Source: Chloracidobacterium validum (lineage in GTDB: Bacteria > Acidobacteriota > Blastocatellia > Chloracidobacteriales > Chloracidobacteriaceae). From it: DNA of 64,000 nt. Position 1 is the stretch's first letter, and each line of letters opens with the position of its first letter. The translations under genes and the position numbers were made by a program. The DNA is taken from positions 1,905,501 through 1,969,500 of the forward strand of contig NZ_CP072648.1 of the NCBI RefSeq assembly GCF_018304825.1, given 5' to 3'. Below, piece after piece: positions 1-8,582 of the stretch. The notes beneath the pieces were generated by a model. That model saw nothing but the letters and a program-made list of their open reading frames with translations. It made no database searches and had not been told where the DNA came from.

Positions 1-432
1 CGGCGGTGGGAGTGGTAAACCGCCGGTGGATGGATGAGCTGGAACACCCTCTGAAAAGGAGGCCGCCAGAACCGGTGACAGTGACTCGGTCACAGATGCA
101 GCCGAAGGCATGGACAGCGGCGGTGGCGGCGGTGGCGGCCCGGCAGGTGCCGGGACACTTGCCGTGTCCCGCTTGGTGATCAGTTCTTCGACGCGCCCGC
201 GCGCAATGAGCGCCAAAATCGCCTTATGCTGCTTTTCAAGCTTCTTTTGCAAATCAGACGGCGTTGCGCCCTCTTCCAGGTCCTTGGTGTAGTAAGTGCG
301 CTTGGCTGCCAGAATCTGCCCGCCAACGTACACGAGCGACAAAATCAGCGGATTCACCGGACCTTTGTCTTCGGTCTGCACGTGATACACAACACCGTTG
401 TGCGTGATGTCGGTATTGAAGCCGGTGAGCAT
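1..432 (-). CDS. Conserved hypothetical protein, 3' end outside window
   Basis: An open frame reads from an ATG at 432 leftward to the window edge with no stop, giving at least 144 residues. The N-terminus (MLTGFNTDITHNGVVYHVQT) followed by a stretch ending in LVYVGG resembles small uncharacterised proteins I recall from acidobacteria and deltaproteobacteria; this is memory, not a search. After about residue 60 there is a charged, probably helical segment, then a Pro-rich tail (PAGPPPPPP) typical of a disordered linker. No signal peptide or membrane segment is visible. An in-frame TGA lies about 30 codons upstream of the ATG, so the start is bounded, although a TTG four codons upstream is possible. 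No clear ribosome site is seen. Function unknown. Confidence 0.6.
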   Translation of the reverse strand, partial: MLTGFNTDITHNGVVYHVQTEDKGPVNPLILSLVYVGGQILAAKRTYYTKDLEEGATPSDLQKKLEKQHKAILALIARGRVEELITKRDTASVPAPAGPPPPPPPLSMPSAASVTESLSPVLAASFSEGVPAHPSTGGLPLPPP

Positions 433-659
433 GGATAGCAACGTACCAGAAGAAGAATCAGCAAAGCCGGTTGTTGACTGGAAGAAACCAAAGTCAAAGT
501 AACATAGGCTTTTTCAGTGCGTCAATGCGCTGGTTCCACCGGATGACGGTTTTACCGCGCAACCGCTTCAGCGCATTGCTCCACGATTGGGTGGCCAGTA
601 AGATGCATCGTCGCCGTACCCCCGTCTGGTGAATCCCGTACATTTCTCAACTCATACTC

Positions 660-1811
660 ATGACAACTGATCCCATTTTCCGCATTGCTGACAAGGCACG
701 AGCCGGCGAGCGGCTGTCATTCGACGACGGGGTAGCCCTGTTTGAGACCCAGAACGTAGCCTTTCTCGGCCACCTGGCCAACACCGTTCGCCAATCCCGG
801 CATGGACGTGTCGCTTATTACAACGTCAACCACCACCTGAACCCAACCAACGTGTGTTACTGGGATTGCACGTTCTGTTCGTTTTACCGGAAGCCTGGCG
901 ACGAAGGGGCTTACACCTACACGATTGAGCAGGCAGTGGCCGAGATTCGCCCCTACTATGAAGCCGGTATTACCGAAGTCCACATTGTCGGCGGACTGCA
1001 TCCGACGCTCAAGTTTGACTACTACCTTGACCTCCTGCGCGGCCTGAAACAAGCCTTCCCCGGACTGCACCTGAAAGCGTTCACCATGGTCGAACTCGAC
1101 CATTTCAAACGCATCACGCGGCTCTCGGATGATGAAGTCATCGAGCGTCTCCGGGAAGCCGGGCTGGATTCCTGCCCTGGCGGTGGCGCGGAGATTTTCG
1201 CCGAGCCGGTGCGTGAGAAGATTTGCCGTCACAAGTGCGATAGCCAGCGGTGGCTTGACATGGCGCGGGCCGTTCACCGAAAGGGAATCCGGTCCAACGC
1301 GACCATGCTCTATGGTCACATCGAGAGCTATGCCGACCGGGTTGATCACATGCTGCGGTTGCGCGACTTGCAGGATGAAACCGGTGGCTTCCAGTGCTTC
1401 ATACCGCTGGCGTTCTACCCGGAACAGACGGAGCTTGCCCACCTGCCCGGTCCAACCGCCGTGGACAGCCTCAAAACGATTGCCGTCTCGCGCCTGATGC
1501 TTGATAACTTCGAGCACATCAAGGCCTACTGGGTCATGCTGGGACGGCAAACCGCGCAGATGGCACTCCACTTCGGGGCGGATGACCTCGACGGCACCGT
1601 GTCAGGCGGCGGGCCGCTGGTGGAAACCTACTCCGCCGACGGACGCGACCGCTGCATGACGACCCGCGAAGAAGTCGTTTCTCTCATCCGGGATGCCGGA
1701 CTCGAACCGGTCGAGCGGGATACCCTTTATCGTCCCGTCGTCCGTGAACCTAGGCTGGTGGCGGCGCTGGATGACGCGAAGCACCAACCGATACTCCACG
1801 CCGTGGGATGA
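660..1811 (+). CDS. mqnE: Aminofutalosine synthase MqnE (radical SAM)
   Basis: A 383-residue radical SAM enzyme of the futalosine menaquinone pathway. MqnE joins 3-[(1-carboxyvinyl)oxy]benzoate to the adenosyl radical of SAM to give aminofutalosine. The [4Fe-4S] motif CYWDCTFC (Cys66, 70, 73) is preceded by HHLNPTN, as in this family, and the central GGAEIF...VREKIC segment distinguishes MqnE from MqnC. Length fits the family. The ATG follows a 227-bp spacer with no strong Shine-Dalgarno sequence. No other mqn gene is nearby, so the pathway must be scattered. The presence of this gene implies that menaquinone is made by the futalosine route. Confidence 0.93.
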   Translation: MTTDPIFRIADKARAGERLSFDDGVALFETQNVAFLGHLANTVRQSRHGRVAYYNVNHHLNPTNVCYWDCTFCSFYRKPGDEGAYTYTIEQAVAEIRPYYEAGITEVHIVGGLHPTLKFDYYLDLLRGLKQAFPGLHLKAFTMVELDHFKRITRLSDDEVIERLREAGLDSCPGGGAEIFAEPVREKICRHKCDSQRWLDMARAVHRKGIRSNATMLYGHIESYADRVDHMLRLRDLQDETGGFQCFIPLAFYPEQTELAHLPGPTAVDSLKTIAVSRLMLDNFEHIKAYWVMLGRQTAQMALHFGADDLDGTVSGGGPLVETYSADGRDRCMTTREEVVSLIRDAGLEPVERDTLYRPVVREPRLVAALDDAKHQPILHAVG

Positions 1812-1895
1812 TCGTGGCCATTCAGGATGAAGTGTGACCGCCTGCCTGGAAAGCTCCGCCGATGACACCCGCTTCCGTGCCACCGTCGGGACGGC

Positions 1896-2234
1896 TCAGT
1901 CCGGCTCGGAGGCATCGGCTTCAATCCGGTCTGGCTGATTTGCCGCCAACCGCTGCATCGTGGCTGAGAACTTGTCCAGGGTCGCCTGAAGCTGTTCCAT
2001 CTGACGGCGACCGGCTTGGTACTGCGCCCACTGAGGCGTTTCCACAACCGGCTTGAGACGGTCTTCGCCCAACAAGGTCGCCAGCAGCACGATGAGGTCA
2101 TTGGCGGCCGTCACTTGCGCGAGCAGTCCATTGACGAGGTGGTAGGCATCTTCAGCCGTTGCCCAGTCGAGGTTCCGGTTCGCTTCTGAAGCCGGGCTAG
2201 CAGCCGGCGACGGTTGGTTTTGGGCATCGGTCAC
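1896..2234 (-). CDS. Small hypothetical protein coupled to ygfZ-like gene
   Basis: A 112-residue soluble protein with an Ala/Pro/Ser-rich start, then a predicted all-helical region (residues 20-100) including a QMEQLQATLDKF segment. It has no signal peptide or recognised domain. Its ATG overlaps the TGA of the upstream ygfZ-like gene by four bases (ATGA), so the two are probably translationally coupled. I do not recognise the family. The coupling is the main evidence that it is a real gene, together with the absence of a better frame on either strand. Confidence 0.65.
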   Translation of the reverse strand: MTDAQNQPSPAASPASEANRNLDWATAEDAYHLVNGLLAQVTAANDLIVLLATLLGEDRLKPVVETPQWAQYQAGRRQMEQLQATLDKFSATMQRLAANQPDRIEADASEPD

Positions 2235-3349
2235 GCCGAAACTCCTTCCCTTATCCGAACGGCGCGGCCGTTTACCGTCATGGCCGGTGGATTGGCCAAA
2301 ATGGACGAACGGACATAGCCCAGCGCCAGAACTTCATTTGTGATCGGATGGCGAATCGCACTCGTGATCTGACCGACTTCCCTGCCGTCGGCCAAAATAG
2401 GGGTTCCCTTGGTTGGCACCGCGTCACTTTCCCCGGCGTTATCTTCGATGACCAGCGCGGTCAGCCGCCGGGCCGTCTGGTCGTGTCCGCGCCAGTGAAT
2501 CTTGGCCACAGTTTCCTGCCCCACATAGCAGCCTTTCGTATAACTGATGGCATGGCCGAGACCAGCTTCGGGAGCAAGGGTCGTCTCGTCAAAGTCCTGG
2601 CCAAAGCGCCCGACACCCCGTTCAATCCGGCAAACATCGAGCGCATCCCACCCAGCCGGGGTGGCTCCAGCTTGTGTGAGCCGGAGCCAAGTTGCGACGG
2701 CGGCTTCATGGGGGACAAAAATCTCAAAGGCCGGCAGTCCATAACGCGGACGCTGCACAACCAGCGCCACCGTGTCGCCAAGGCATAGGCGTTCGTGGGC
2801 AAAGATCGCCAGTGATTCTGTTCCGCCACCCACTTTTTCAACGGTCATAGTTGTCCGCCAAGTCGTCGGTGTCGCGCCGGTTAGCTGTTCGATAAGCTGA
2901 GGAGAGGCCGGGCCAATCAGGCCCAGCCAAGCGTAGGCTTCGCGTAAGTCGGCGAGACGAAAATCACCGGCGCGCGCCAACGGCGCAAGTTTCTTCTGAA
3001 TTGCCGCCGCCGCCGCCAGGTCGGTCGTCAACCAAAACTCATCGGTCAAGCAATCGAGCGTGACATCGGCAATGACCCGGCCCTGTGCCGTCAGAAACAG
3101 CGCTGCCACGCCGGTTCCTGGCGTGAGTGGTTTGACATGCTGACTGACCCAACCGTTGAGGAAGGCAACGCGGTCCTTGCCGCCAACGGCGAAGCGACCG
3201 TGCGCACTCAAATCAACGACCCCGGCCTGCTGCACCAGCGCCTGATACTCAGTTTCACGCCGACCGTAACACGCCACAACCGAGGCGGTTCCCTCATTGC
3301 GCATGACGGCGCCGGTTGTTACCTGGTACGCATCAAGCGGATACGCCAT
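2231..3349 (-). CDS. ygfZ: YgfZ/GcvT-domain folate-binding protein
   Basis: A 372-residue protein related to the aminomethyltransferase (GcvT) fold. The signature KGCYVGQE at residues 272-279 is the conserved cysteine motif of the YgfZ family, which binds folate and helps maintain or repair iron-sulfur enzymes. The N-terminal half carries the GcvT-like pattern GVVDLSAHGRFAV...FLNGWVSQ. Length is slightly above the E. coli protein (about 326) and normal for the wider family. It is the first gene of a two-gene unit with the small downstream gene (four-base overlap). A true glycine-cleavage GcvT is unlikely because the cysteine motif is specific to YgfZ. Confidence 0.88.
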   Translation of the reverse strand: MAYPLDAYQVTTGAVMRNEGTASVVACYGRRETEYQALVQQAGVVDLSAHGRFAVGGKDRVAFLNGWVSQHVKPLTPGTGVAALFLTAQGRVIADVTLDCLTDEFWLTTDLAAAAAIQKKLAPLARAGDFRLADLREAYAWLGLIGPASPQLIEQLTGATPTTWRTTMTVEKVGGGTESLAIFAHERLCLGDTVALVVQRPRYGLPAFEIFVPHEAAVATWLRLTQAGATPAGWDALDVCRIERGVGRFGQDFDETTLAPEAGLGHAISYTKGCYVGQETVAKIHWRGHDQTARRLTALVIEDNAGESDAVPTKGTPILADGREVGQITSAIRHPITNEVLALGYVRSSILANPPAMTVNGRAVRIREGVSA

Positions 3350-3448
3350 ACACCCTCCTCGAACACATCTTCAAACCATCACACATCGCGTTCATGCCGC
3401 ATCAGAGGCAGCACAAGCAAACCCATCTCGCGTAGTGCAAGGCCCTCC

Positions 3449-3564
3449 GTCGAAAAAACCTGTCTGTCACCAACTTGACGCGCAAAAAAAAAACGCGCCT
3501 AGCTTGTGGAAGTGCAACTCTGAGTTTCAATTCAGCACGATACCTTGTCATCCGGGAGAACGTC
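3449..3564 (+). repeat. Duplicated promoter/leader block, copy 1
   Basis: This 116-bp block upstream of the first collagen-like gene is closely similar to 5241-5356 upstream of the second. Shared features in order are a GAAAAA run, CTGTCACCAACTTGAC, an A tract, CTTGTGGAAGT, and CCTTGTCATCCGGGAGAACGTC next to the ATG. The TTGACG at 3475-3480 could be a -35 element. No good -10 box is seen at 17-18 bases. The A tract has 10 residues here and 9 in copy 2. Confidence 0.85.
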
Positions 3565-5157
3565 ATGACGCACCGTCACGCCCCTGTTTCGCTACCCGCC
3601 TGGCGTCTCGCCCTGGCATTCACCCTGACCTTGTTCCTGACCAGCCCCGGTCTGGCGCTGCGCGCACTGGTCAGCCGCCAGCCCCACGCCACCCAATCAA
3701 CCAGCAAGCCAACCAAGCCGCTTGAAATCATGGTGCTGCGCCCCCAGGGTTCACCACCCACCCCCCCCACGTCCGATGAAGTTGCCTACTTCAAGGGCAA
3801 GTACGCAATGACCAGCCAGCAAAGGTTGGCAACTACCTACGCTCGGCAGGCACTGGCCTTTCGTCCCGGAGCCGAACTGTTGCGTCGCCTTGGTGTGGGC
3901 TTTGAACCCTACTTGCTCTTGCGGAGTGATTGGTATCGTCAACTGCATTCAATTCTGGAAGGCTTGCCACAGTTTCGGTCACGACTAGAAGTTGGGGAGC
4001 AAGTGCAGGGGTTGTGCCTGGGCGATACGGTGGTGCTGCCTGAGCGTACACTGGTGACAGGTGACTTGGTCATCATTGCGCGTCAGGTCGTGGTTGAAGG
4101 CAAGACGTTGGTGCTGCGCGGCAATTGCCATATCTATCTGTTTCAGGCCGAGCCAGCGCGTTTTACGCAAGCATCGAGAGGACATATCGTGATTGACAGT
4201 AGTGGCTGTGGGCGCGAAGCGTGGCTCAGGTCAGCCGGACAGCCAAGTAGCTCCCCACAGGACCCTTGTCCACTAGGTGATGGAACCCCTGGGAGCGATG
4301 GGCTGGCCGGAACTGACGGATTACCCGGAGCCGATGGCGTCTCGCCACCTGATGCGCCTGATGGGCGCTGTGATAATGCCAGCACAACTAATGGGAGGGA
4401 TGGGAGTCACGGAGTGCCTGGCGGGGCGGGTCAACCAGGTACTGATGGTAGCGACGGAGGGGACGGCGGAAACGCACACGATATCATTTGTAACATACCG
4501 GCTGGCGACTACCACGACTACACCTTTTATGCCAGAGGTGGCAATGGGGGTAACGGTGGTCGAGGTGGACACGGTGGCCGAGGAGGTAACGGCGGCAATG
4601 GAGCCAAAGGCGGCAACGGTGTAGCCTGTGGCTGCCAGGTTGGCCGGGCTGGTAACGGTGGCAATGGGGGTAACGGCGGAGATGCCGGCGACGGCGGAGA
4701 TGCCGGTAACGGCGGAGATGCCGGTAACGGCGGAAACGGGGCAGCCATCCTTGTTACCTATTGTGGACTTCACGGAGAAATCAACCATCACAACGGAGGT
4801 GGAATATCCGGCCAGCCCGGAGTGGGAGGGTATGGCGGACGGGCAGGAAGCGGCGGTCGCCCTGGGGCAGGTGGACGGGGGGCAACTTCCATGTCTTGCT
4901 ATGGTATAGACGGTCATGACGGGGCTTGGCCTCAGAGTGCACCGAGCCACGGTCGTAACGGTCGGGGCGGACGTAACGCAGAGCATGGACAACCTGGGCC
5001 GTCTGTCAGCATTGTGCCACGTGACAATTGTAATAGCGGCGGAGGTGGCTCTGGCGGGACGCCTAGTTACCAGTGTTTTAGCTGGTGTTATTACGTCTCC
5101 TACGACGGCGGACTGTCATGGCAATTTGTGAGCTGTGAGTTCGCTGGCTGCTGGTGA
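3565..5157 (+). CDS. Secreted collagen-like/glycine-rich protein, paralog 1
   Basis: 530 residues from the ATG at 3565, which is preceded by GGGAGAACGTC (ribosome site GGGAG). The reading frame extends further upstream to 3475, but the signal peptide (Arg/His-rich start, then LALAFTLTLFLTSPGLA) supports the chosen start. Residues about 40-220 form a conserved domain shared with paralog 2, containing RRLGVGFEPYLLL, VVLPERTLVTGDLVIIARQ and a beta-rich segment, which could be right-handed helical. Residues about 255-330 carry Gly-X-Y triplets (GLAGTDGLPGADG) like collagen, then Gly-Gly-Asn repeats. The end holds a Cys/Trp-rich motif (YQCFSWCYYVSYDGG...GCW). Probably an exported surface or matrix protein. 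No enzymatic signature. Confidence 0.85.
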   Translation: MTHRHAPVSLPAWRLALAFTLTLFLTSPGLALRALVSRQPHATQSTSKPTKPLEIMVLRPQGSPPTPPTSDEVAYFKGKYAMTSQQRLATTYARQALAFRPGAELLRRLGVGFEPYLLLRSDWYRQLHSILEGLPQFRSRLEVGEQVQGLCLGDTVVLPERTLVTGDLVIIARQVVVEGKTLVLRGNCHIYLFQAEPARFTQASRGHIVIDSSGCGREAWLRSAGQPSSSPQDPCPLGDGTPGSDGLAGTDGLPGADGVSPPDAPDGRCDNASTTNGRDGSHGVPGGAGQPGTDGSDGGDGGNAHDIICNIPAGDYHDYTFYARGGNGGNGGRGGHGGRGGNGGNGAKGGNGVACGCQVGRAGNGGNGGNGGDAGDGGDAGNGGDAGNGGNGAAILVTYCGLHGEINHHNGGGISGQPGVGGYGGRAGSGGRPGAGGRGATSMSCYGIDGHDGAWPQSAPSHGRNGRGGRNAEHGQPGPSVSIVPRDNCNSGGGGSGGTPSYQCFSWCYYVSYDGGLSWQFVSCEFAGCW

Positions 5158-5240
5158 TTGCTGGTGATGGCTTCTTTGATGGGTGCGGTGGTCTGAGGCT
5201 CTCCCCTCCGACCACGGCAACCCCATCTTCGCCGGGGCGG

Positions 5241-5356
5241 GTCGTTGAAAAAGCCTCCTGTCACCAACTTGACACGCAAAAAAAAACACCCAGCTTGTGG
5301 AAGTCCAATCCTGAAGTTTCAATCCAGCGCGACACCTTGTCATCCGGGAGAACGTC
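5241..5356 (+). repeat. Duplicated promoter/leader block, copy 2
   Basis: Second copy of the 116-bp block described at 3449-3564. It has TTGACA at 5269-5274 (a perfect -35 consensus) followed by CGC and nine A residues. The start codon and GGGAGAACGTC ribosome site are unchanged, so each paralog appears to have its own promoter. The similarity continues into the first 65 or so codons of both genes. Confidence 0.85.
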
Positions 5357-7003
5357 ATGACGCACCGTCACGCCCCTGCTTCGCTATCCGTCTGGCGTCT
5401 CGCCCTGGCATTCACCCTGACCTTGTTCCTAACCAGCCCCGGTCTGGCGCTGCGCGCACTGGTTAGCCGCCAGCCCCAAGCCACCAAATCAACCGGCAAG
5501 CCAACCAAGCCGCTTGAAATCATGGTGCTGCGCCCCCAAGGTTCACCACCCACACCCCCAACCCCGACCGAAGTCGAAGCGTTTACGAAGCTCATCACCG
5601 GCCAATCCAATCCGTTTTCCAGGCCACCGGAAACTGTCCGCGCCGCGGCCGCATTGAACTTTCGTCCGGCCGCCGCCCTGCTGCGCCGCCTTGGTGTGGG
5701 CTTTGAACCTTACCTGCTGCTGCACGACGATTGGTATCGCCTCTTGTGGTCAACCCTCAAAAGCTTGCCACAGTTTCAGTCGCGCGTGGTTGTTGGACAA
5801 CAGGCGCAGGGCCTGTGTATAGGGGACACCGTCGTCCTGCCGGAGCGCGCGCTGGTCACAGATGACTTGGTCATCATTGCCCGGCAACTGGAGGTTGCAG
5901 GGAAAACCTTGGAGTTGCGCGGTCCGCACGGCATCTATGTGTTTCAAGCTGAACCAGCCCGTTTTACCCAAGCCGCCAAGGGACACATCACACTCAATGC
6001 TAGTGGCTGTGGGTATCAGGAGTGGCGTGAGGCCGTCGAGCATCCGAACAGTGTTACGGCCCAGCTTTGTCCGCCGTTTTATGGGGCTCCAGGCAGTCCG
6101 GGCAACGCTGGAAACCGTGGGGAAAATGGAGCAAACGGCGAATCTCCACCACCGGCACGGAATGGAAGCTGTGACAATGCCAATACCATTGATGGGACCG
6201 ATGGCGCAGATGCATCTGACGGCATGGCGGGAGCACCTGGGGAACATGGCAGTCACGGATACGAGGGGCAGAAGGGCAAGCCAATCCACTGTGATATTCC
6301 GGCGGGTGATCAGAACGAATACACGTTTACATCCATTGGCGGCGTTGGTGGCATCGGTGGTCGTGGGGGCGATGGTGGGCATGGGGGCGATGGAGGCCGA
6401 GGGGGCAAGGGTGGCGATGGCGTGGACTGTGGATGCCAATTCGGGCGCGCCGGCAATGGTGGCAAGGGCGGAAGAAGCGGCAAGGGTGGCGACGGTGGCG
6501 ATGCTGGTCGGGGTGGCAATGGTGGTGATGGCGGAGCGGGTGGAACAGTTACCTTTACCTATTGTCCGCCGAGGCCTTTCTATCAACAAAATATTGAGGG
6601 TGGGCTGGGTGGTTTCACTGGATCCAGCGGGACGCCTGGAACAGCCGGGAAAAACCCTTTTGGAGGAGAAGGTGGCAAGGCCGGGGCTTCATTTTCTTGC
6701 AGTGGCAAGGCTGGGGCTAACGGACAAATAACAATACTCGCCCCACGTAATGGGCATTTTCCTTTGGACGCGCCTCAACCCGGGAGGCAAGGATCACATG
6801 GTTCCGTGTCTCACACGCAGAGACAGAATTGCCCACCTCCTCCACCCCCTGTCCAGCCCGACCCGCCCGGCGGCGGTGGACCTGGCGGGACGCCTAGTTA
6901 CCAGTGTTTTAGCTGGTGTTATTACGTCTCCTACGACGGCGGACGGTCATGGCACTTTGTGAGCTGCGACTTTGCTGGCTGCTGGGCGGTGATTGCCTGG
7001 TGA
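5357..7003 (+). CDS. Secreted collagen-like/glycine-rich protein, paralog 2
   Basis: 548 residues; the ATG is preceded by GGGAGAACGTC. The signal peptide (WRLALAFTLTLFLTSPGLA) and the following 20 residues are almost identical to paralog 1. The conserved beta-rich domain (VVLPERALVTDDLVIIARQ) and the Cys/Trp-rich C-terminal motif (SWCYYVSYDGGRSW) are retained. The middle differs: the Gly-X-Y part is shorter and the Gly-rich stretch (GGIGGRGGDGGHGGDGG) uses Asp and Arg more than Asn. A Pro-rich linker (CPPPPPPVQPDPPGG) precedes the last domain and is absent from paralog 1. This pattern of conserved ends with a divergent repeat core suggests duplication followed by repeat turnover. Function unknown, likely extracellular. 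Confidence 0.85.
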   Translation: MTHRHAPASLSVWRLALAFTLTLFLTSPGLALRALVSRQPQATKSTGKPTKPLEIMVLRPQGSPPTPPTPTEVEAFTKLITGQSNPFSRPPETVRAAAALNFRPAAALLRRLGVGFEPYLLLHDDWYRLLWSTLKSLPQFQSRVVVGQQAQGLCIGDTVVLPERALVTDDLVIIARQLEVAGKTLELRGPHGIYVFQAEPARFTQAAKGHITLNASGCGYQEWREAVEHPNSVTAQLCPPFYGAPGSPGNAGNRGENGANGESPPPARNGSCDNANTIDGTDGADASDGMAGAPGEHGSHGYEGQKGKPIHCDIPAGDQNEYTFTSIGGVGGIGGRGGDGGHGGDGGRGGKGGDGVDCGCQFGRAGNGGKGGRSGKGGDGGDAGRGGNGGDGGAGGTVTFTYCPPRPFYQQNIEGGLGGFTGSSGTPGTAGKNPFGGEGGKAGASFSCSGKAGANGQITILAPRNGHFPLDAPQPGRQGSHGSVSHTQRQNCPPPPPPVQPDPPGGGGPGGTPSYQCFSWCYYVSYDGGRSWHFVSCDFAGCWAVIAW

Positions 7004-7050
7004 TGGCTTTCTGAACGAGCGTCCCGGCCCCGCGTGCTTTGGTAGGCGTG

Positions 7051-7056
7051 TATAAT
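7051..7056 (+). promoter_or_regulatory. Candidate -10 box of der
   Basis: A perfect TATAAT lies 63 bases before the chosen der ATG at 7120. No convincing -35 box is seen 17 bases upstream. If it is used, transcription begins near 7063, which excludes the in-frame start at 7039 and supports 7120. Confidence 0.45.
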
Positions 7057-7119
7057 CATCGCTCAAAGACCTTCGGCGCTTCGACTGAAGCCGTGAAGTC
7101 CCGCGTTCACCGCCTTGCC

Positions 7120-8544
7120 ATGTCAAATCAAACGCCACTGCTCCCAACCGAAGACACGATTCCCCTCGACCATCTCGCCGATCTGGTGGATGAGCTTCCA
7201 CCAGGGCTTCAGCCGCCACAACTGCTCCCAAGTGTTGTCATTCTCGGACGCCCAAACGTTGGTAAATCCACGCTGTTCAACAAGCTGATTGGTCGCCGAC
7301 AGGCGATTGTCGGCGACGAACCGGGGATTACCCGCGACCGTCACTACGGCGTGGTTGAATGGCTTGGGCGGAATTTTGAGCTGGTGGACACAGGTGGCAT
7401 CGTCCCCGACGACGAGGCCATCATCCCGGTCAATATCTTCAGGCAAGCGTCTTTCGCGATTGAGGGCGCGACCTTGCTCCTGTGGGTCGTTGATGCCCGC
7501 GAGGGCGTCACGCCGCTCGATGAAGAACTGGTTCGCCACCTTCGCGCGACGGGCAAGCCGGTGTTTATCGTAGCGAACAAAGTCGAATCGGAGAGCGTCC
7601 GCGCTGCGGCCGGTGAGTTTTACCGCTTCGGATTTGACACGCTCTTTCCGGTCTCAGCCGAACACGGAACCGGGACGGCGGAACTTCTCGATGCCATTCT
7701 GGACTTCACCCAGGCGCCCGTTGCGGCTCCACCGCCACCAGAGCGGATTCGGGTGGCGGTGATCGGGCGGCCGAATGTTGGAAAGTCCTCGCTCATCAAT
7801 GCCATTCTTGGCGAAGAGCGCGTGATTGTCAGTCCGATTGCCGGAACAACGCGCGATGCGATTGACACCGACCTGGTTCACAACGGGCGGGCTTTCACGC
7901 TCATTGACACGGCCGGAATCCGCCGCAAGGGGCGAACCACGGCGATGGCGGAGAAGTTTTCCGTCATTATGGCGCGCAAGGCACTCGAACGCGCCGATGT
8001 TGCCGTCCTCCTGCTTGACGCCGTCGAGGGGCCGACTCACCTGGACGAGGTCATCGCCGGCTACGCGCTTGAAAGTGGGACGTCCATTCTGCTCGCCCTC
8101 AATAAATGGGACACGATTGAAAAGGATGCGAATACGGCCAAGCTGTACGAACGACAACTGCGCGAGCGCGTGAAGTTTCTGGATTACGCACCGGCCGTCT
8201 TCATTTCGGCGCTGACCGGGCAGCGGGTGACACGGGTGCTCGATCTGGCGGTTCGCGCCTATGACGCGCGTTACCGGCGGATACCAACCGGCGAACTCAA
8301 CCGTTTCTTCACCGAACACTTGGCCACGCCCCGCGCGACGATGCCGACCAGCACGCCGGTCAAGGTCCATTACGTGACCCAGGCGCGCAGCGTACCGCCG
8401 ACCTTCGTGCTGTTTACGAACTCCACCAAGAAGCTCCATTTTTCCTACATCCGCTATGTCGAGAACCGGCTGCGTGAAAACTTCGACTTCTTTGCCACGC
8501 CGCTGCGCATCGTGTCGCGCCCGCGCCTGGGCAAAAAGTCCTGA
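7120..8544 (+). CDS. der: Ribosome-assembly GTPase Der (EngA)
   Basis: 474 residues with two GTPase domains in tandem, the hallmark of Der, which acts in maturation of the 50S ribosomal subunit. P-loops are GRPNVGKST (from residue 43) and GRPNVGKSS (near residue 216), with G3 motifs DTGGI and DTAGI and G4 motifs NKVE and NKWD. The C-terminus (from about residue 390) is the KH-like domain with VHYVTQARSVPPTFVLF. A 35-residue N-terminal extension precedes the first domain, slightly unusual. The start at 7120 is preferred because a TATAAT lies at 7051 inside the longer frame. Confidence 0.95.
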   Translation: MSNQTPLLPTEDTIPLDHLADLVDELPPGLQPPQLLPSVVILGRPNVGKSTLFNKLIGRRQAIVGDEPGITRDRHYGVVEWLGRNFELVDTGGIVPDDEAIIPVNIFRQASFAIEGATLLLWVVDAREGVTPLDEELVRHLRATGKPVFIVANKVESESVRAAAGEFYRFGFDTLFPVSAEHGTGTAELLDAILDFTQAPVAAPPPPERIRVAVIGRPNVGKSSLINAILGEERVIVSPIAGTTRDAIDTDLVHNGRAFTLIDTAGIRRKGRTTAMAEKFSVIMARKALERADVAVLLLDAVEGPTHLDEVIAGYALESGTSILLALNKWDTIEKDANTAKLYERQLRERVKFLDYAPAVFISALTGQRVTRVLDLAVRAYDARYRRIPTGELNRFFTEHLATPRATMPTSTPVKVHYVTQARSVPPTFVLFTNSTKKLHFSYIRYVENRLRENFDFFATPLRIVSRPRLGKKS

Positions 8545-8582
8545 GCGCCAAAAGCCATGAGACGGAAGTTAGGAGAAAGGCC

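Noticed and set aside
4321-4992. Minus-strand 223-codon frame with Thr/Val/Ala repeats
   Set aside because: Reverse reading of the glycine repeats of collagen-like paralog 1; no ribosome site, and the signal peptide and conserved ends belong to the plus-strand gene.
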